49,883 nt of DNA. Origin: Pedobacter sp. ASV12. GTDB taxonomy: Bacteria > Bacteroidota > Bacteroidia > Sphingobacteriales > Sphingobacteriaceae. This document shows, one piece after another, positions 25,198-34,552 of this stretch (position 1 is its first letter; every line of letters begins with the position of its first letter). Under the pieces are notes generated by a model. It did no database searches. It worked only from the letters and a program-made list of their open reading frames with translations, and was not told where the DNA came from. The DNA lies in contig NZ_JAELUC010000026.1 of the NCBI RefSeq assembly GCF_016429155.1, forward strand, positions 1 to 49,883. Direction: 5' to 3'. The position numbers and the translations under genes were made by a program.

Positions 25198-27648
25198 CTA
25201 ATTTTTAACCCTGTTTTTCTCGCTTTCCGCACCAGATTGTTCACTTCTAGCCTTGGTAGAGAAGTTTTTTCCGAAACGATAACTCAAGCTCAAGGCCACA
25301 TTTCTAGAATCGCTTCTATTGCGCCAATTGGCTTCGGTATTGGCCAGGTTGTTGATTACGCCATTGAACACACGTGTCCTGAAAATATCGTTCATGGCCA
25401 ATTTCAAAGTGGTTTTTTGCGACAGCTTTTTTTGCACGGCCAATCCGGCTTCTTGCAAGGAGCCTATATCAAACTGCACGTCGCGAAAGTTGCTTTGGTA
25501 CCTGTAGTTCAATTCGCCGCTCCAGGTAGGCGTAAATTTGAGCTGTACATTGGTATTTCCGGCAAACAGGTTCCCGTTGGTTTTTAAGAACCCGGTATAG
25601 AAATCGGTTTTGGATCGGAAATTTGAAAATTCGGCATAGGCATGAATGCTGAGCCATTTGGTGAGGTCAAAATTCCCATCCATCGAAAGACTCAGGATTT
25701 TCTTTTTTCCCACGTTTCCAGGCCTGCTGTAATAGGTTCCATCCACAATTTCGATGGTTTCGTTTACATCGTCTTTAATGCTGCTGAAGCTAAACGTAGT
25801 GGTTAGCATGTTTTTAAAGCTGTGCGAAATTTCAATACTCTGCGTGTAGGCAGGTTTCAGGAAAGGGTTTCCTACATAATAGGTAAACTTGTCTAAGGGC
25901 GAGAAAAAAGGATTCAGATCCTGATAATAAGGCCTGTCTATCCGTTTGCCATAATTGAATCCCAATTGGTGGTGGCCCGAAGTATCGAGTTTATAGGTCA
26001 GGTAAAAAGTAGGAAACAAACTGGTGTAGCTTCTTTTGAAACTCGAATCGGGTTTCATGGCATTGCCCAGCTGATGGCCGTCGGAAACCGTATTTTCTAA
26101 GCGCAAACCGGCCTGAACCGAAAACCGTTTGCCTTCGTTGCTCATGTTCAGGTAAGCGGCATTGATGTTTTCCTTGTACAAAAAGTGGTTGCTTTTGTTG
26201 TAGTCGGGCGTAGTTACATCATTTACCGTATTGCGGTAATCGGCGGTATTGTCGGTTTTGGTATAACTGGTTTTCAGGCCCGATGCCAATTTCCAGGTTT
26301 TGCCCAGGGGATAGCTGTAATCGGTTTTTAACGAATAGATATCGATGTTTGAAGGAAGATTGCCACTCAAAATATCATGCGATTTGAGGGTTCTATCGGC
26401 AAAATAGCTATAGTTGTAATACACCTGGTCGGTTTGGTTGCGATAGGCAATGTAATCGGCATCGAAAGTAAGCTCACTTCCTTCCTTCTTGAATTTGTGC
26501 CTCATGTTGAGGTTAACGCCTCCATTTTTGAAGTGGATATCGTCTACATTTCGGGCAACGATAATCGAATCGGGCTGCATGGCTGGATTAAAAAGGTTGC
26601 TGGTATTGTTGTTGACCTGGTTCGAAGCCCGGTTCATGCCACTGAGCACTACACCCCAAGTAGTTTGCTCCGAAGCATAAAAGTCTAAGCCTGTTTTAAG
26701 GTTAAAGGTATTGCCATGCCTTTTGAAATAACTGTTCTGGTTAAAGAACGATTTTACGCTTTGATCTGGATTTTTGTAAACGCGGTTCAGGTCAAGATCG
26801 GTAAAACTGTTGTTCAGGTTATAGCTCAGGTTGCCAAACAGGTTGATTTTGTTGTTGCGGTAATTGAAATTGAAGCTGTTGTTAGAGCGGGTTAGTTCGC
26901 CCTGGTTCAGACCTAGGTTCAAACCGCCGTTAAAGCCTACCACTTTGCTTTTTTTGGTTTTGATGTTGATTACGCCCGCATTGCCCGCTGCATCGTACTT
27001 GGCTGGCGGATTGGTCATGAGTTCGATCTGATCGATGGCTGAAGATGGCAGGGATTTGAGGTAGTTCTCCAAATCGGCACCGGATAAATAAGCCGGTTTG
27101 TCATCGATAAAAACATTTACGCCTTTTTTGCCTTTCAGGCTAATGCCTCCATCTTGATCAACCAAAACTCCTGGCGACTTGCTGAGTACATCGAGTGCCG
27201 TAGTGCCCGCATTTGAAATCAATGCATCTACATTAACCACCGTCCGGTCTATTTTACGTTCTACAAATGCCTTTTTCTGCGTAATGTTTACTTCTTTGAG
27301 GGTATTGGCCGTTGCGCTTAGCCTGATATCGCCAAGGTCGATGTTTTGCTGGGAGGCATCCATTTGCAACGGCGCGCTTTTGTAGCTGCCATAACCCATG
27401 GCTGCAATCCTGATCAGGTAGGTATTGTTGGCCAATTGCTCAAAGCCAAATTTGCCATCGGCTTCGGTAAAGGCGCTTTTGACCAATACCGAATCTTTTG
27501 CCCGATACAAAGCCACGGTAGCATATTCAATTTTTTTGCCATCGTTGTCTTTTACGGTGCCATATATTTTGGCTACAGGCTGCTGGGCACGAACGGTTAG
27601 GGCAATATTTATCCAGATGGCTAAAAAAGCCAGTAATTTCAGTTTCAT
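25198..27648 (-). CDS. TonB-receptor-like outer-membrane beta-barrel protein
   Basis: 816 residues with a signal peptide (MKLKLLAFLAIWINIALTVRA). A carboxypeptidase-regulatory-like beta domain follows (about 26-110), then a plug-like domain (about 115-220; LDVLSKSPGVLVDQDGGISL, GVNVFIDDKP, IELMTNPPAKYDAAGNAGVINI), then a large barrel (OMP_b-brl_3 type) to the C-terminus. No TonB box is obvious. Such proteins are thought to move substrates or be surface receptors; the ligand is unknown. It is the last gene of the BlaI - BlaR1-like operon, 31 bases after the peptidase gene, so its synthesis is probably controlled by that sensor system. Confidence 0.87.
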   Translation of the reverse strand: MKLKLLAFLAIWINIALTVRAQQPVAKIYGTVKDNDGKKIEYATVALYRAKDSVLVKSAFTEADGKFGFEQLANNTYLIRIAAMGYGSYKSAPLQMDASQQNIDLGDIRLSATANTLKEVNITQKKAFVERKIDRTVVNVDALISNAGTTALDVLSKSPGVLVDQDGGISLKGKKGVNVFIDDKPAYLSGADLENYLKSLPSSAIDQIELMTNPPAKYDAAGNAGVINIKTKKSKVVGFNGGLNLGLNQGELTRSNNSFNFNYRNNKINLFGNLSYNLNNSFTDLDLNRVYKNPDQSVKSFFNQNSYFKRHGNTFNLKTGLDFYASEQTTWGVVLSGMNRASNQVNNNTSNLFNPAMQPDSIIVARNVDDIHFKNGGVNLNMRHKFKKEGSELTFDADYIAYRNQTDQVYYNYSYFADRTLKSHDILSGNLPSNIDIYSLKTDYSYPLGKTWKLASGLKTSYTKTDNTADYRNTVNDVTTPDYNKSNHFLYKENINAAYLNMSNEGKRFSVQAGLRLENTVSDGHQLGNAMKPDSSFKRSYTSLFPTFYLTYKLDTSGHHQLGFNYGKRIDRPYYQDLNPFFSPLDKFTYYVGNPFLKPAYTQSIEISHSFKNMLTTTFSFSSIKDDVNETIEIVDGTYYSRPGNVGKKKILSLSMDGNFDLTKWLSIHAYAEFSNFRSKTDFYTGFLKTNGNLFAGNTNVQLKFTPTWSGELNYRYQSNFRDVQFDIGSLQEAGLAVQKKLSQKTTLKLAMNDIFRTRVFNGVINNLANTEANWRNRSDSRNVALSLSYRFGKNFSTKARSEQSGAESEKNRVKN

Positions 27649-27679
27649 AAATTGAGGAAAGTTAGTTTGGGTAAGGTGA

Positions 27680-29698
27680 TTATTTAGAACGCACTTCGTA
27701 ATTGTAAACCAGTGCCGTTCCTGGCTTTTTCAGGTATTTGGTTTTGTATTTTTGATGTGTTTCTGCATCAATGGCCTGTCCATTTACCATAAAACTGGTT
27801 CCATCTAGGCGATAACTCAAGTTGTTTGTGGTTTTGATGATGCCATCTTTTAACATTTCGCGGTTCACCTGATCAGAAAATTCCTTGCCGCTCATATCGC
27901 CACCATCGGTTACCGAAATACTTTCGGTGGTTCTGCCTACCTTGGTTGATGTTTTAGGAGCAACTGGCACCGCAGGTGGATTAACTGCTGCCGGAACATT
28001 GAGGTTTCCATGCAAAGGAGTTAAAGGCGTGGCTGGTGTATGCGGGGCTCTTGGGCTTGGCAGGGGCTTGGCAAGCGGCGATAGTTTTCTTTTGGCCGAA
28101 TCGAGCTTGTGATTCCTATTGCTATTGGTATTTTGCATCCTATAACCAGCTGCCATTTGTTTATCAATCTCAGCCCTTTTTCTATCTATTTCAGCTGCTT
28201 TACGTTCTATTTCGCTTTGTGACCTTGCACGTTGGTCAAGCAATTGCTGGCTTCTACTATAGCGCTTTTCCTGCTCATAGTATTGTCGTTGCTTTTTGGC
28301 ATCTTCCTGCATTCTTTTGTAATCGGCGCTGTTCTGTTTGTATAGCGCTTTATGTTTCTCGTAGTTGAGACTATCGGCTATATAACGTGCCTCGTATTGC
28401 GCTTTATTTTTTTCGTAATGAAGGCTATCGGCTATATATCGTGCCTTGTCTTCGGCATTAACTTCTCTATACTCATTCTTTACTACTACACCGTTCTTAG
28501 TTACCACTTCATGTTCTTTGATGACGGTTTTTTGGCTTGAACCAGCCTTAGGCTTTGTATTGTTCTTCTGGTTTTGGGTGGCGTTTTGCTGTTTTTTAGG
28601 CTTATCTTGAAAAAGACCGATGCTGTTTAATGATCCAGCAGCCATAGCCGTATGCACCTGTGTAAAGGCGGCCGAACACACAAAAACCGTTACCAGGGCC
28701 ATAGCCAGAATTGCCTTTTCCATCTTGTTTAAACTAGTTCTCGTATCGAACAACATTCTCTTTACGCGATCCAACAATTGGTTTTTGCCACCCGTAAGCG
28801 CCATGGCATAGCCTAGAGCACTAGCCTGAAATTCCTGGCAGTACAGCAAGGCATTCACATAGTTCTTTTTGTCGCCTACGCATTGCAGGGCCAAATCGTC
28901 GCAGCAGTGCTCTCTTTCCGTTCTGATCAGTTTAGACATCCATAATACCGCAGGATTGAAGAAAAACACGATTTCCAACAAATTCTGCAAGAGGTTTACC
29001 AAATAATCGCGCCTTTTTACGTGTGCCAGCTCGTGCGCCAAAATAGCTTCTACTTCTGCCATGCCTAAGCCGTTAATCAGTCCCAATGGCAAAAGGATGA
29101 CCGGTTTAAAATGGCCAACCACCATGGGTACCTTGGCAATGCCCGACTGTACCAGCTTAATGGTCTTACTCAGGCCCAGTTTGTGGCCAAGCTCTATCAC
29201 TTTTACCTCCCAAAACTTGCCTGCATCGAAAGTCTGGTTCTTCTTTAAAAAGGCAATGCCGCTTAAGCCTACCCATAAATGGATGCTTTTGGCACAAATA
29301 ATCAAAAACCATATCAATACGATTTGTGCCGAATAGGCATTCCACAAATCCATGAGGTTGCGGATCTTAAAGTCAAACTGATTGCCTGCAGGCACCATGG
29401 TGGCCACCTGTTGGGCAACAATGGGCTGTGCACTTGTTTGGTTTGCAACAGGTGTGGCCAACGTGGCTGTTCCATTGCCCAGTTCGTATATAAAGCTGGC
29501 GCCAACACCCGCTACAAAAAGCAACAGGCAACCTACCAAAAGCTTATAACGCATTGCCGAACTCGACTTACGTGAAAATGATAGCAAGAAAGCGGTAATA
29601 ACCGACAATACAACGCCAATCCATAGCGAATGGAACAAGGAAGCGCCAATGGCATGGAGCCAGTTTTCGGGAATAAGGTTAACAAATAGAGATTTCAT
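27680..29698 (-). CDS. BlaR1/MecR1-like M56 membrane metallopeptidase
   Basis: 672 residues. N-terminal membrane domain with helices at about 20-42, 52-72 and 125-147. The zinc site HELAH is at 222-226 and is followed by the family segment TEREHCCDDLAL; another helix follows near 328-345. The C-terminal 300 residues lie outside: a charged coiled coil (about 400-530) with two tandem 18-residue copies beginning ARYIADSL, a Pro-rich linker (PLAKPLPSPRAPHTPATPLTP region) and a small end domain (from about 590). There is no penicillin-binding sensor domain as in classical BlaR1, so the signal is likely not a beta-lactam. It should cleave or inactivate the BlaI-type repressor encoded just upstream (gap 33 bases). 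Confidence 0.88.
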   Translation of the reverse strand: MKSLFVNLIPENWLHAIGASLFHSLWIGVVLSVITAFLLSFSRKSSSAMRYKLLVGCLLLFVAGVGASFIYELGNGTATLATPVANQTSAQPIVAQQVATMVPAGNQFDFKIRNLMDLWNAYSAQIVLIWFLIICAKSIHLWVGLSGIAFLKKNQTFDAGKFWEVKVIELGHKLGLSKTIKLVQSGIAKVPMVVGHFKPVILLPLGLINGLGMAEVEAILAHELAHVKRRDYLVNLLQNLLEIVFFFNPAVLWMSKLIRTEREHCCDDLALQCVGDKKNYVNALLYCQEFQASALGYAMALTGGKNQLLDRVKRMLFDTRTSLNKMEKAILAMALVTVFVCSAAFTQVHTAMAAGSLNSIGLFQDKPKKQQNATQNQKNNTKPKAGSSQKTVIKEHEVVTKNGVVVKNEYREVNAEDKARYIADSLHYEKNKAQYEARYIADSLNYEKHKALYKQNSADYKRMQEDAKKQRQYYEQEKRYSRSQQLLDQRARSQSEIERKAAEIDRKRAEIDKQMAAGYRMQNTNSNRNHKLDSAKRKLSPLAKPLPSPRAPHTPATPLTPLHGNLNVPAAVNPPAVPVAPKTSTKVGRTTESISVTDGGDMSGKEFSDQVNREMLKDGIIKTTNNLSYRLDGTSFMVNGQAIDAETHQKYKTKYLKKPGTALVYNYEVRSK
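28340..28447 (-). repeat. 54-bp in-frame tandem duplication in the peptidase gene
   Basis: Two adjacent 54-base units encode ARYIADSLHYEKNKAQYE and ARYIADSLNYEKHKALYK. They lengthen the external coiled coil by five turns. Third-position differences show that the duplication is not recent. Confidence 0.8.
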
Positions 29699-29731
29699 GG
29701 TGTGGTTCTTAAGGTTTAATCTGTTTATTGG

Positions 29732-30109
29732 TTACAACATCTTTTTGATGGCTTCTATTTCTTCTTTAGAGATTTTTTCATTGCCCAACAGCTGCATCAT
29801 CAGGCGCGAAGCGGAACCTTTGTACAAGGTGTTCACGAAACGGTCTAACAACTGGTCTTTCGTTTTCTCTTCTGCTTCTACCGGAATATAAATGTGCTTC
29901 ATCTGGCTTTCGTCTCTTTTTAATATCCCCTTCTCGGTCATGATCTGCATCTGCTTCAGGGTCGATGTATAATTGACGTCTTTTTGCAGATTTAGTTGCT
30001 CGTTCACAAAACGAACTGTCGACGGACCGAATTCCCACAGCACTTGTAAAATCTCAAGTTCGGCCTTTGTTGGTTCAGGCAGTTGCTTTCCAGTTGATAT
30101 ATTTTCCAT
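29732..30109 (-). CDS. BlaI/MecI/CopY-family transcriptional repressor
   Basis: 125 residues. Winged helix (about 10-85; LTKAELEILQVLW-like PTKAELEILQVLWEFGPSTV, and the recognition region DVNYTSTLKQMQIM) and a C-terminal dimerisation helix. Members of this family bind as dimers to palindromes and are removed by proteolysis triggered by the BlaR1 partner, here the next gene. It most likely represses its own operon, including the beta-barrel protein gene, through the operator at 30120-30135. The ATG lies only 4 bases after the -7 element, so the message is nearly or fully leaderless. Confidence 0.92.
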   Translation of the reverse strand: MENISTGKQLPEPTKAELEILQVLWEFGPSTVRFVNEQLNLQKDVNYTSTLKQMQIMTEKGILKRDESQMKHIYIPVEAEEKTKDQLLDRFVNTLYKGSASRLMMQLLGNEKISKEEIEAIKKML

Positions 30110-30113
30110 ATTC

Positions 30114-30144
30114 CAAAGGTACGATACTTTTCGTACGATGCAAA
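30114..30144 (-). promoter_or_regulatory. promoter and operator of the BlaI operon
   Basis: On the minus strand a -33 TTTG (30141-30144) and a -7 TACCTTTG (30114-30121) are separated by exactly 19 bases, a textbook Bacteroidota promoter. The spacer holds the inverted repeat TACGA-N6-TCGTA (30120-30135), also readable as two ATCGTAC direct repeats. A repressor bound there would cover the promoter. Binding by the BlaI-type protein is inferred. Confidence 0.75.
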
Positions 30145-30438
30145 TATTAGGATGAATTTTTTTGAGAAATATTTTAAATAATGTGAATAGGCATTTTAAA
30201 GAGCGTTTTTATTTTGAAAAAAATATCCCCAGCCTTACAAACCAAGGGCACCCAAACGAAAATTTTAGGCAAGAACTATTTCAATGTACCACACAATATT
30301 TCCTTTTTGCCATCAATTAGCACCCCCTTAGCCCAGTGAAGTTGCCTCTTTATTGAAACCTTGGTTTTGACCCTTCTTACGCTGTAGCGTAACTATTTTT
30401 TTTATTTAGCGTCATATACGGTAGATTAGCATTAAAGC
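30145..30438. other. AT-rich intergenic region between divergent units
   Basis: About 290 bases between the BlaI operon promoter and the AraC gene. I see T- and A-runs but no gene, no RNA signature and no convincing hairpin. A TAGATTAG 16 bases before the AraC start is a poor match to a -7 element. Confidence 0.5.
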
Positions 30439-31248
30439 ATGACCGAGATTTTCGAAAACATAAAAAAGCTTTATGAGTTTGAACAACCATGCGAAGAGCT
30501 CTCGACCTATATCGAGTTCTTTTCGGAAACCTCGCTCGTGGCCACCCAAAGCTACGTAGCAAGCGAAGAGTTTACCGTAAAGCTCTTTCCCAGCTATACT
30601 CCTACTATTTGGATCAATCTGGGTTCGCCCTATTTTTTAAAAAACGGAAGTGACTGGAAAAACGTAGACCAGCAGACAGACGTTCTGGTATTGCGCAACG
30701 AAATTATAGAGCGTCGAAATCTGCCAACCGACAATATTTTCACCATCAAGTTCTTCCCAGGCGCTATCGAAGCCCTATTTGGCACCAGTCAGGCGCAAAT
30801 CGGTAGCCAGATTTTAGAAGCAACCGAGCTTATCCCCTACACCATCCTGCAAAAACTCAAAAATCTCAGCGATTTTAAAGACCGTATCAAACTGCTGGAA
30901 GCTTTCTTTTTAGGCAAGCTCTATCAAAAAAACAAAGTTGGCCATGATTATACCTATGTGCAAAAAGCCATCGCCCTGTTTGCCAGTTCTGGCCTGGCCA
31001 ACAAAAACAGCGAACTGGCTCGGCAACTGGCCTTAACCGATAAAAGCCTTTACCGTTATTTTACGCAAACCGTGGGCGCCAGTCCCAAAACCTACATGGC
31101 TATGCTCAGGGCCAGAACAGCACTAACCGCCTACATTGCAGATACGCCAAACTTTAACCCTTATGCATATGGCTATTATGACCGCAGCCATTTTTACAAA
31201 GACGTATACAATTTTACAGGCCAGCGATTGGGCAGGCAACTCAATTAA
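30439..31248 (+). CDS. AraC-family transcriptional regulator
   Basis: 269 residues. The N-terminal part (1-150) is a ligand-sensing domain of the type annotated DUF6597 (CEELSTYIEFFSETS, VKLFPSYTPTIWINLG). The C-terminal HTH_18 domain (about 175-269) has helix-turn-helix LARQLALTDKSLYRYFTQTVG and the second motif GYYDRSHFYKDVYNFTGQ. The ligand is unknown. The gene is followed after 63 bases by a hydrolase gene on the same strand, which could be its target; a TTGTCCGAT motif lies directly after its stop codon. Confidence 0.88.
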   Translation: MTEIFENIKKLYEFEQPCEELSTYIEFFSETSLVATQSYVASEEFTVKLFPSYTPTIWINLGSPYFLKNGSDWKNVDQQTDVLVLRNEIIERRNLPTDNIFTIKFFPGAIEALFGTSQAQIGSQILEATELIPYTILQKLKNLSDFKDRIKLLEAFFLGKLYQKNKVGHDYTYVQKAIALFASSGLANKNSELARQLALTDKSLYRYFTQTVGASPKTYMAMLRARTALTAYIADTPNFNPYAYGYYDRSHFYKDVYNFTGQRLGRQLN

Positions 31249-31311
31249 GATTGTCCGATTTTTACTTTACCGGTGTTTGCAATTGGCGTTTCTTTGTTCA
31301 AAAAGAATATT

Positions 31312-32751
31312 ATGAGAGTTTTCATCATCCTACTGTATCTTTCCCTGATGGTTCAATTGGCCAATGCCCAAGGCTATCAGGCTGAAATTGAACCTATGTT
31401 GTGTCCCATAAAAATTGGAGAAGGCGTAATTGCCCAATGCGGCTATTTGGTGGTACCCGAAAATAGGCAAAAGCCTAAGGGCCGGAAAATAAAGGTGCCA
31501 TTTATATTTGCACGCAAAGCCGATGCAGATTCTACACAAAACGTGAGCTTATATACCACTGGTGGCCCAGGTTACAGCACCATTTCCTATATTTCCGAAA
31601 TCAATGCCAACTCTGGTTTTTTAAAATATGGCGGTTTTATTGCCTTTGATCAGCGTGGCACCCAAAAATCAATTCCTGCGCTCGAAAGCCCGGAAATTGA
31701 AGAAGCCCTTAAGCGTTCTTACCGCGAAAACCTCAGCAAAGACAGCCTGATGCTTATCGCTACCCAGCAAATGCGGCAAAGATTGACTGATCAAGGTATC
31801 GATCTTTCGGCCTATAACACTGTAGAAAGCGCGGCCGACATTAACGACCTTAGGGCTGCCCTTCACCTCAAACAGCTTAACCTGGTCGGCATTTCGTACA
31901 GCGGTGGGCTAATGCTTACCGTAGCGCGCCTCTATCCTGAAATGGTGCGAACCCTGATTTTAAACAGTCCTTTGCCGAGCTATGTTAACTACGAAGAACA
32001 TGCTTTGTTTAACATGAACGAGGCCTTGGATCAGGTTTTTGCCAATTGCGAGGCCGATTCGACCAACAAGGGGCTTTACGGCAACCTGAAAAAACGATTT
32101 CAGGATTATTTCACTTCGATAACCAACAAGCGCTTTACCATCAGCTACCAGGAAAAGGGAAGCAACGAAAGGCTGACGATCACCTATGGCAAAGCCGAAC
32201 TGCTGGATGCTATTTTTACCCGCATGAACCCCAGCCAACTCAAGGGCGTACCTTTTGCCATTTACGAAATTACCAGTGGCAAGCACGATTCGTATGTGAA
32301 AGCGGTATTAGACGGAGTTTTTGCCGGCAATCCAGGCTACACTTTAGGCATGCGCTATTCGGTTTACTGCAGCGAGCAGATTGCTTATGCCAACCCCAAG
32401 CTGATTAAGCAACAAGAAAAAGACCTGCCCTGGTTTGCCGGATATCCTTTTAACAACGTTAATCAGACGCTATGCAACTGCTGGATGGTAAAACCAGCCC
32501 CTTCGTACATGAAAGAAGCGCTTTATAGCAACATACCGGTACTGGCTTCGGCTGGTGATGCCGATCCTTTTTGCAGGCCGTTTTATAACCGTCTCATTAA
32601 AAAAACCATGCCTAATGCGCAATTGCTCATCGTGCATAACCGCGGACATGGCGCCGGTTTTGGAAGTGCCAATTCAGATTTTCTCGATCAATTTTTGAAA
32701 AACCCTTACCAAAAGCTGGTTTCGAATGACCCGAATATTAAGGTGGAGTGA
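31312..32751 (+). CDS. secreted alpha/beta hydrolase, peptidase S33-like
   Basis: 479 residues from ATG 31312, which opens a signal peptide (MRVFIILLYLSLMVQLANAQ). The oxyanion loop GGPGYS (84-89) and DQRGTQKS (113-120) are those of prolyl-aminopeptidase-like S33 enzymes. The nucleophile is Ser195 in GISYSGG, a variant of GxSYGG. Asp and His appear in GDADPFCRP and NRGHGAGF near the C-terminus. A large cap domain lies between. It probably cleaves N-terminal residues or short peptides, or an ester, in the periplasm; several Cys pairs (31/43, and CNC late) may form disulfides. Confidence 0.85.
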   Translation: MRVFIILLYLSLMVQLANAQGYQAEIEPMLCPIKIGEGVIAQCGYLVVPENRQKPKGRKIKVPFIFARKADADSTQNVSLYTTGGPGYSTISYISEINANSGFLKYGGFIAFDQRGTQKSIPALESPEIEEALKRSYRENLSKDSLMLIATQQMRQRLTDQGIDLSAYNTVESAADINDLRAALHLKQLNLVGISYSGGLMLTVARLYPEMVRTLILNSPLPSYVNYEEHALFNMNEALDQVFANCEADSTNKGLYGNLKKRFQDYFTSITNKRFTISYQEKGSNERLTITYGKAELLDAIFTRMNPSQLKGVPFAIYEITSGKHDSYVKAVLDGVFAGNPGYTLGMRYSVYCSEQIAYANPKLIKQQEKDLPWFAGYPFNNVNQTLCNCWMVKPAPSYMKEALYSNIPVLASAGDADPFCRPFYNRLIKKTMPNAQLLIVHNRGHGAGFGSANSDFLDQFLKNPYQKLVSNDPNIKVE

Positions 32752-32810
32752 GGAGGTTGGAAGGCGGAAGGTAGAAGGTGGAAGGTAGAAAGGTGGAAAG
32801 TGGAAAGCAA
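32750..32810. repeat. degenerate 7-bp purine-rich tandem repeat
   Basis: Directly after the hydrolase stop codon, about eight units of AAGGTGG / AAGGTAG / AAGGCGG type follow each other, with two units lengthened by one A. The strand is almost pure purine. It contains no gene. Sequence of this kind may expand and contract by slippage. Confidence 0.75.
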
Positions 32811-32895
32811 ATAACATCGCTAGTGGGGATGTGCCATCTATCCTTAACTTAAAGAGATTGTTTCGTCGTTTGTAACCACTGTCGACTATTATTTT

Positions 32896-33618
32896 CTAAC
32901 CAACCCAGGTGCCGCTCTTTTTAAGGTAACGGATCAGCAGGTAATACACCGCTAAAAAAACGCCCCCTGCCACAGCCAAGGCATTTCTTAGCCCGATATT
33001 GCCTTGGGTTATTTGTGGGTAATAGAACAACAGGATGACAAAAATACCCAACAGCCAAATGGTTTGCGTATTGTATTCTTTAATGAGCCAACGCTTGCCG
33101 TTAAAGCGCATGCTCGAAATGGTTTTGCCCATGCCTCGAAAGTTAATCAGCCAACGGCTAACCCTGTTGCAATATTCATCGAACTGGCCGCCAAACTTGT
33201 TACGCAAAAAATTTTCTTCGGCCAGAACAATGGCTTGGTAGATAAAAAGAAACAAGGGCATCAAAACAGCCACAAACAATAGCGAATTGATCAACAAACC
33301 TACGCCAAGCAACATCAGGATATTACCTACATACAGAGGATTGCGGCAATGGTTAAACAACCCTTCGGTTACCAAGTCATCGGCATGTACCTTTTTGTCT
33401 TTGCCACCACGTACAATATAGGCCAATGCAATGGTCACTCCGCGAATGAGCTGTCCACTTATGGTCACACCCAGCCCTATAATTAACGGATAAAGGTAAT
33501 AATCTGGGCCAAATACGCTTGCCCTAAAGATTTTTGGCGAAGGAATAAACAAGCCCAGGTAGAGAAAGATAAACAAGAAATTACGATACCTGAAAAAGAA
33601 ATTGCCAATTGCGATCAT
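32896..33618 (-). CDS. isoprenylcysteine carboxyl methyltransferase-family membrane protein
   Basis: 240 residues with about six hydrophobic helices. The family motif is clear: GLFNHCRNPLYVGNILMLLG, followed by EENFLRNKFGGQFDEYC, the S-adenosylmethionine-binding half of ICMT/PEMT-like enzymes. In bacteria the substrates are mostly unknown (lipids, small amphiphiles). It lies 9 bases after cmoA on the same strand, so the two are cotranscribed; a functional link to tRNA modification is not obvious. Confidence 0.82.
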   Translation of the reverse strand: MIAIGNFFFRYRNFLFIFLYLGLFIPSPKIFRASVFGPDYYLYPLIIGLGVTISGQLIRGVTIALAYIVRGGKDKKVHADDLVTEGLFNHCRNPLYVGNILMLLGVGLLINSLLFVAVLMPLFLFIYQAIVLAEENFLRNKFGGQFDEYCNRVSRWLINFRGMGKTISSMRFNGKRWLIKEYNTQTIWLLGIFVILLFYYPQITQGNIGLRNALAVAGGVFLAVYYLLIRYLKKSGTWVG

Positions 33619-33627
33619 ATCGGTTGA

Positions 33628-34368
33628 TTAGTTCTTGATGGCAATAAATCCCGAAAAATTGTACCATTTAAAGAAGTTTTCTACATGCTGAAAGCCAGCT
33701 TCCTTTAAAATCTTGAAATTCTCGCTCAACTTATAAGGAATGAGCACATTTTCGAGGGCTTCGCGCTTCTGCGAAATCTCCAATTCGCTATATTGATTGC
33801 GGCGCTTGTAATCGTAGTAGTATTTGATAAAGTTTCTGTTGAACAGGCTATCTTCGGCCAATATTTTTTCCGAAATAATCAATACGCCTCCCGGCACCAA
33901 TGCATTGTAAATTTTCCTGAGCAGGCGTTCTCTATAAATTGGCCTTACAAACTGTAAGGTTAAGCAGAGAATAACCACCGAAGCATTCTCAATCTGCAGT
34001 TCGTTGTGCAAATCGGCCAGCACCAGTTCATAATTACGTTCAAACCTGGCTTCTTTAAGCTTGGCTTCACATTTTTTGAGCATTTCGGCCGAATCGTCAA
34101 CACCTACAAACCTGATGTTTTTTGCTACATGGGGATCGAGGCCGATCATAGTGGTTCCGGTAGAACATCCCAAATCGATTACCTGCGTATGCGGCATGGC
34201 GTGTTCGGCCGCCAGTTCAATAATCATGCGTTGTATTTCGTTGTAAAATGGTACCGAGCGTTCTACCATGTCGTCGAATGCGTTGGCTACCGTTGCACCA
34301 AATTTGAAATCTGAAGGTTTTTTGATTTCCTCGCTAAATACCTTATCTACCTGCGGGTTTTTGCTCAT
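33628..34368 (-). CDS. cmoA: carboxy-S-adenosyl-L-methionine synthase
   Basis: 246 residues, the length of the E. coli enzyme. It makes carboxy-SAM from SAM and prephenate, the donor used by CmoB to form cmo5U34 in tRNA. Recognisable segments: FDDMVERSVPFYNEIQRMI, the SAM loop VIDLGCSTGTT, the ligand region LCLTLQFVRPIYRERLL, and the signature YSELEISQKREALENVLIPY. cmoB is not in the window. First gene of a two-gene unit. Confidence 0.93.
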   Translation of the reverse strand: MSKNPQVDKVFSEEIKKPSDFKFGATVANAFDDMVERSVPFYNEIQRMIIELAAEHAMPHTQVIDLGCSTGTTMIGLDPHVAKNIRFVGVDDSAEMLKKCEAKLKEARFERNYELVLADLHNELQIENASVVILCLTLQFVRPIYRERLLRKIYNALVPGGVLIISEKILAEDSLFNRNFIKYYYDYKRRNQYSELEISQKREALENVLIPYKLSENFKILKEAGFQHVENFFKWYNFSGFIAIKN

Positions 34369-34552
34369 CTAGTCGTCAATCTTTTTCCAGTTAATCGGTT
34401 CCGTCCCTTATGTGCATTACCTGACCTGTAAGCTATTGCTAACTATCTGTTTACGTAATACCTACATCTGACAAACACTGGGCTAAATAGTTTAAGAAAC
34501 CGGATTTTGCAACATAAATATTACAGAAAAGCGAGTGGCTGGTCTCAACAAG

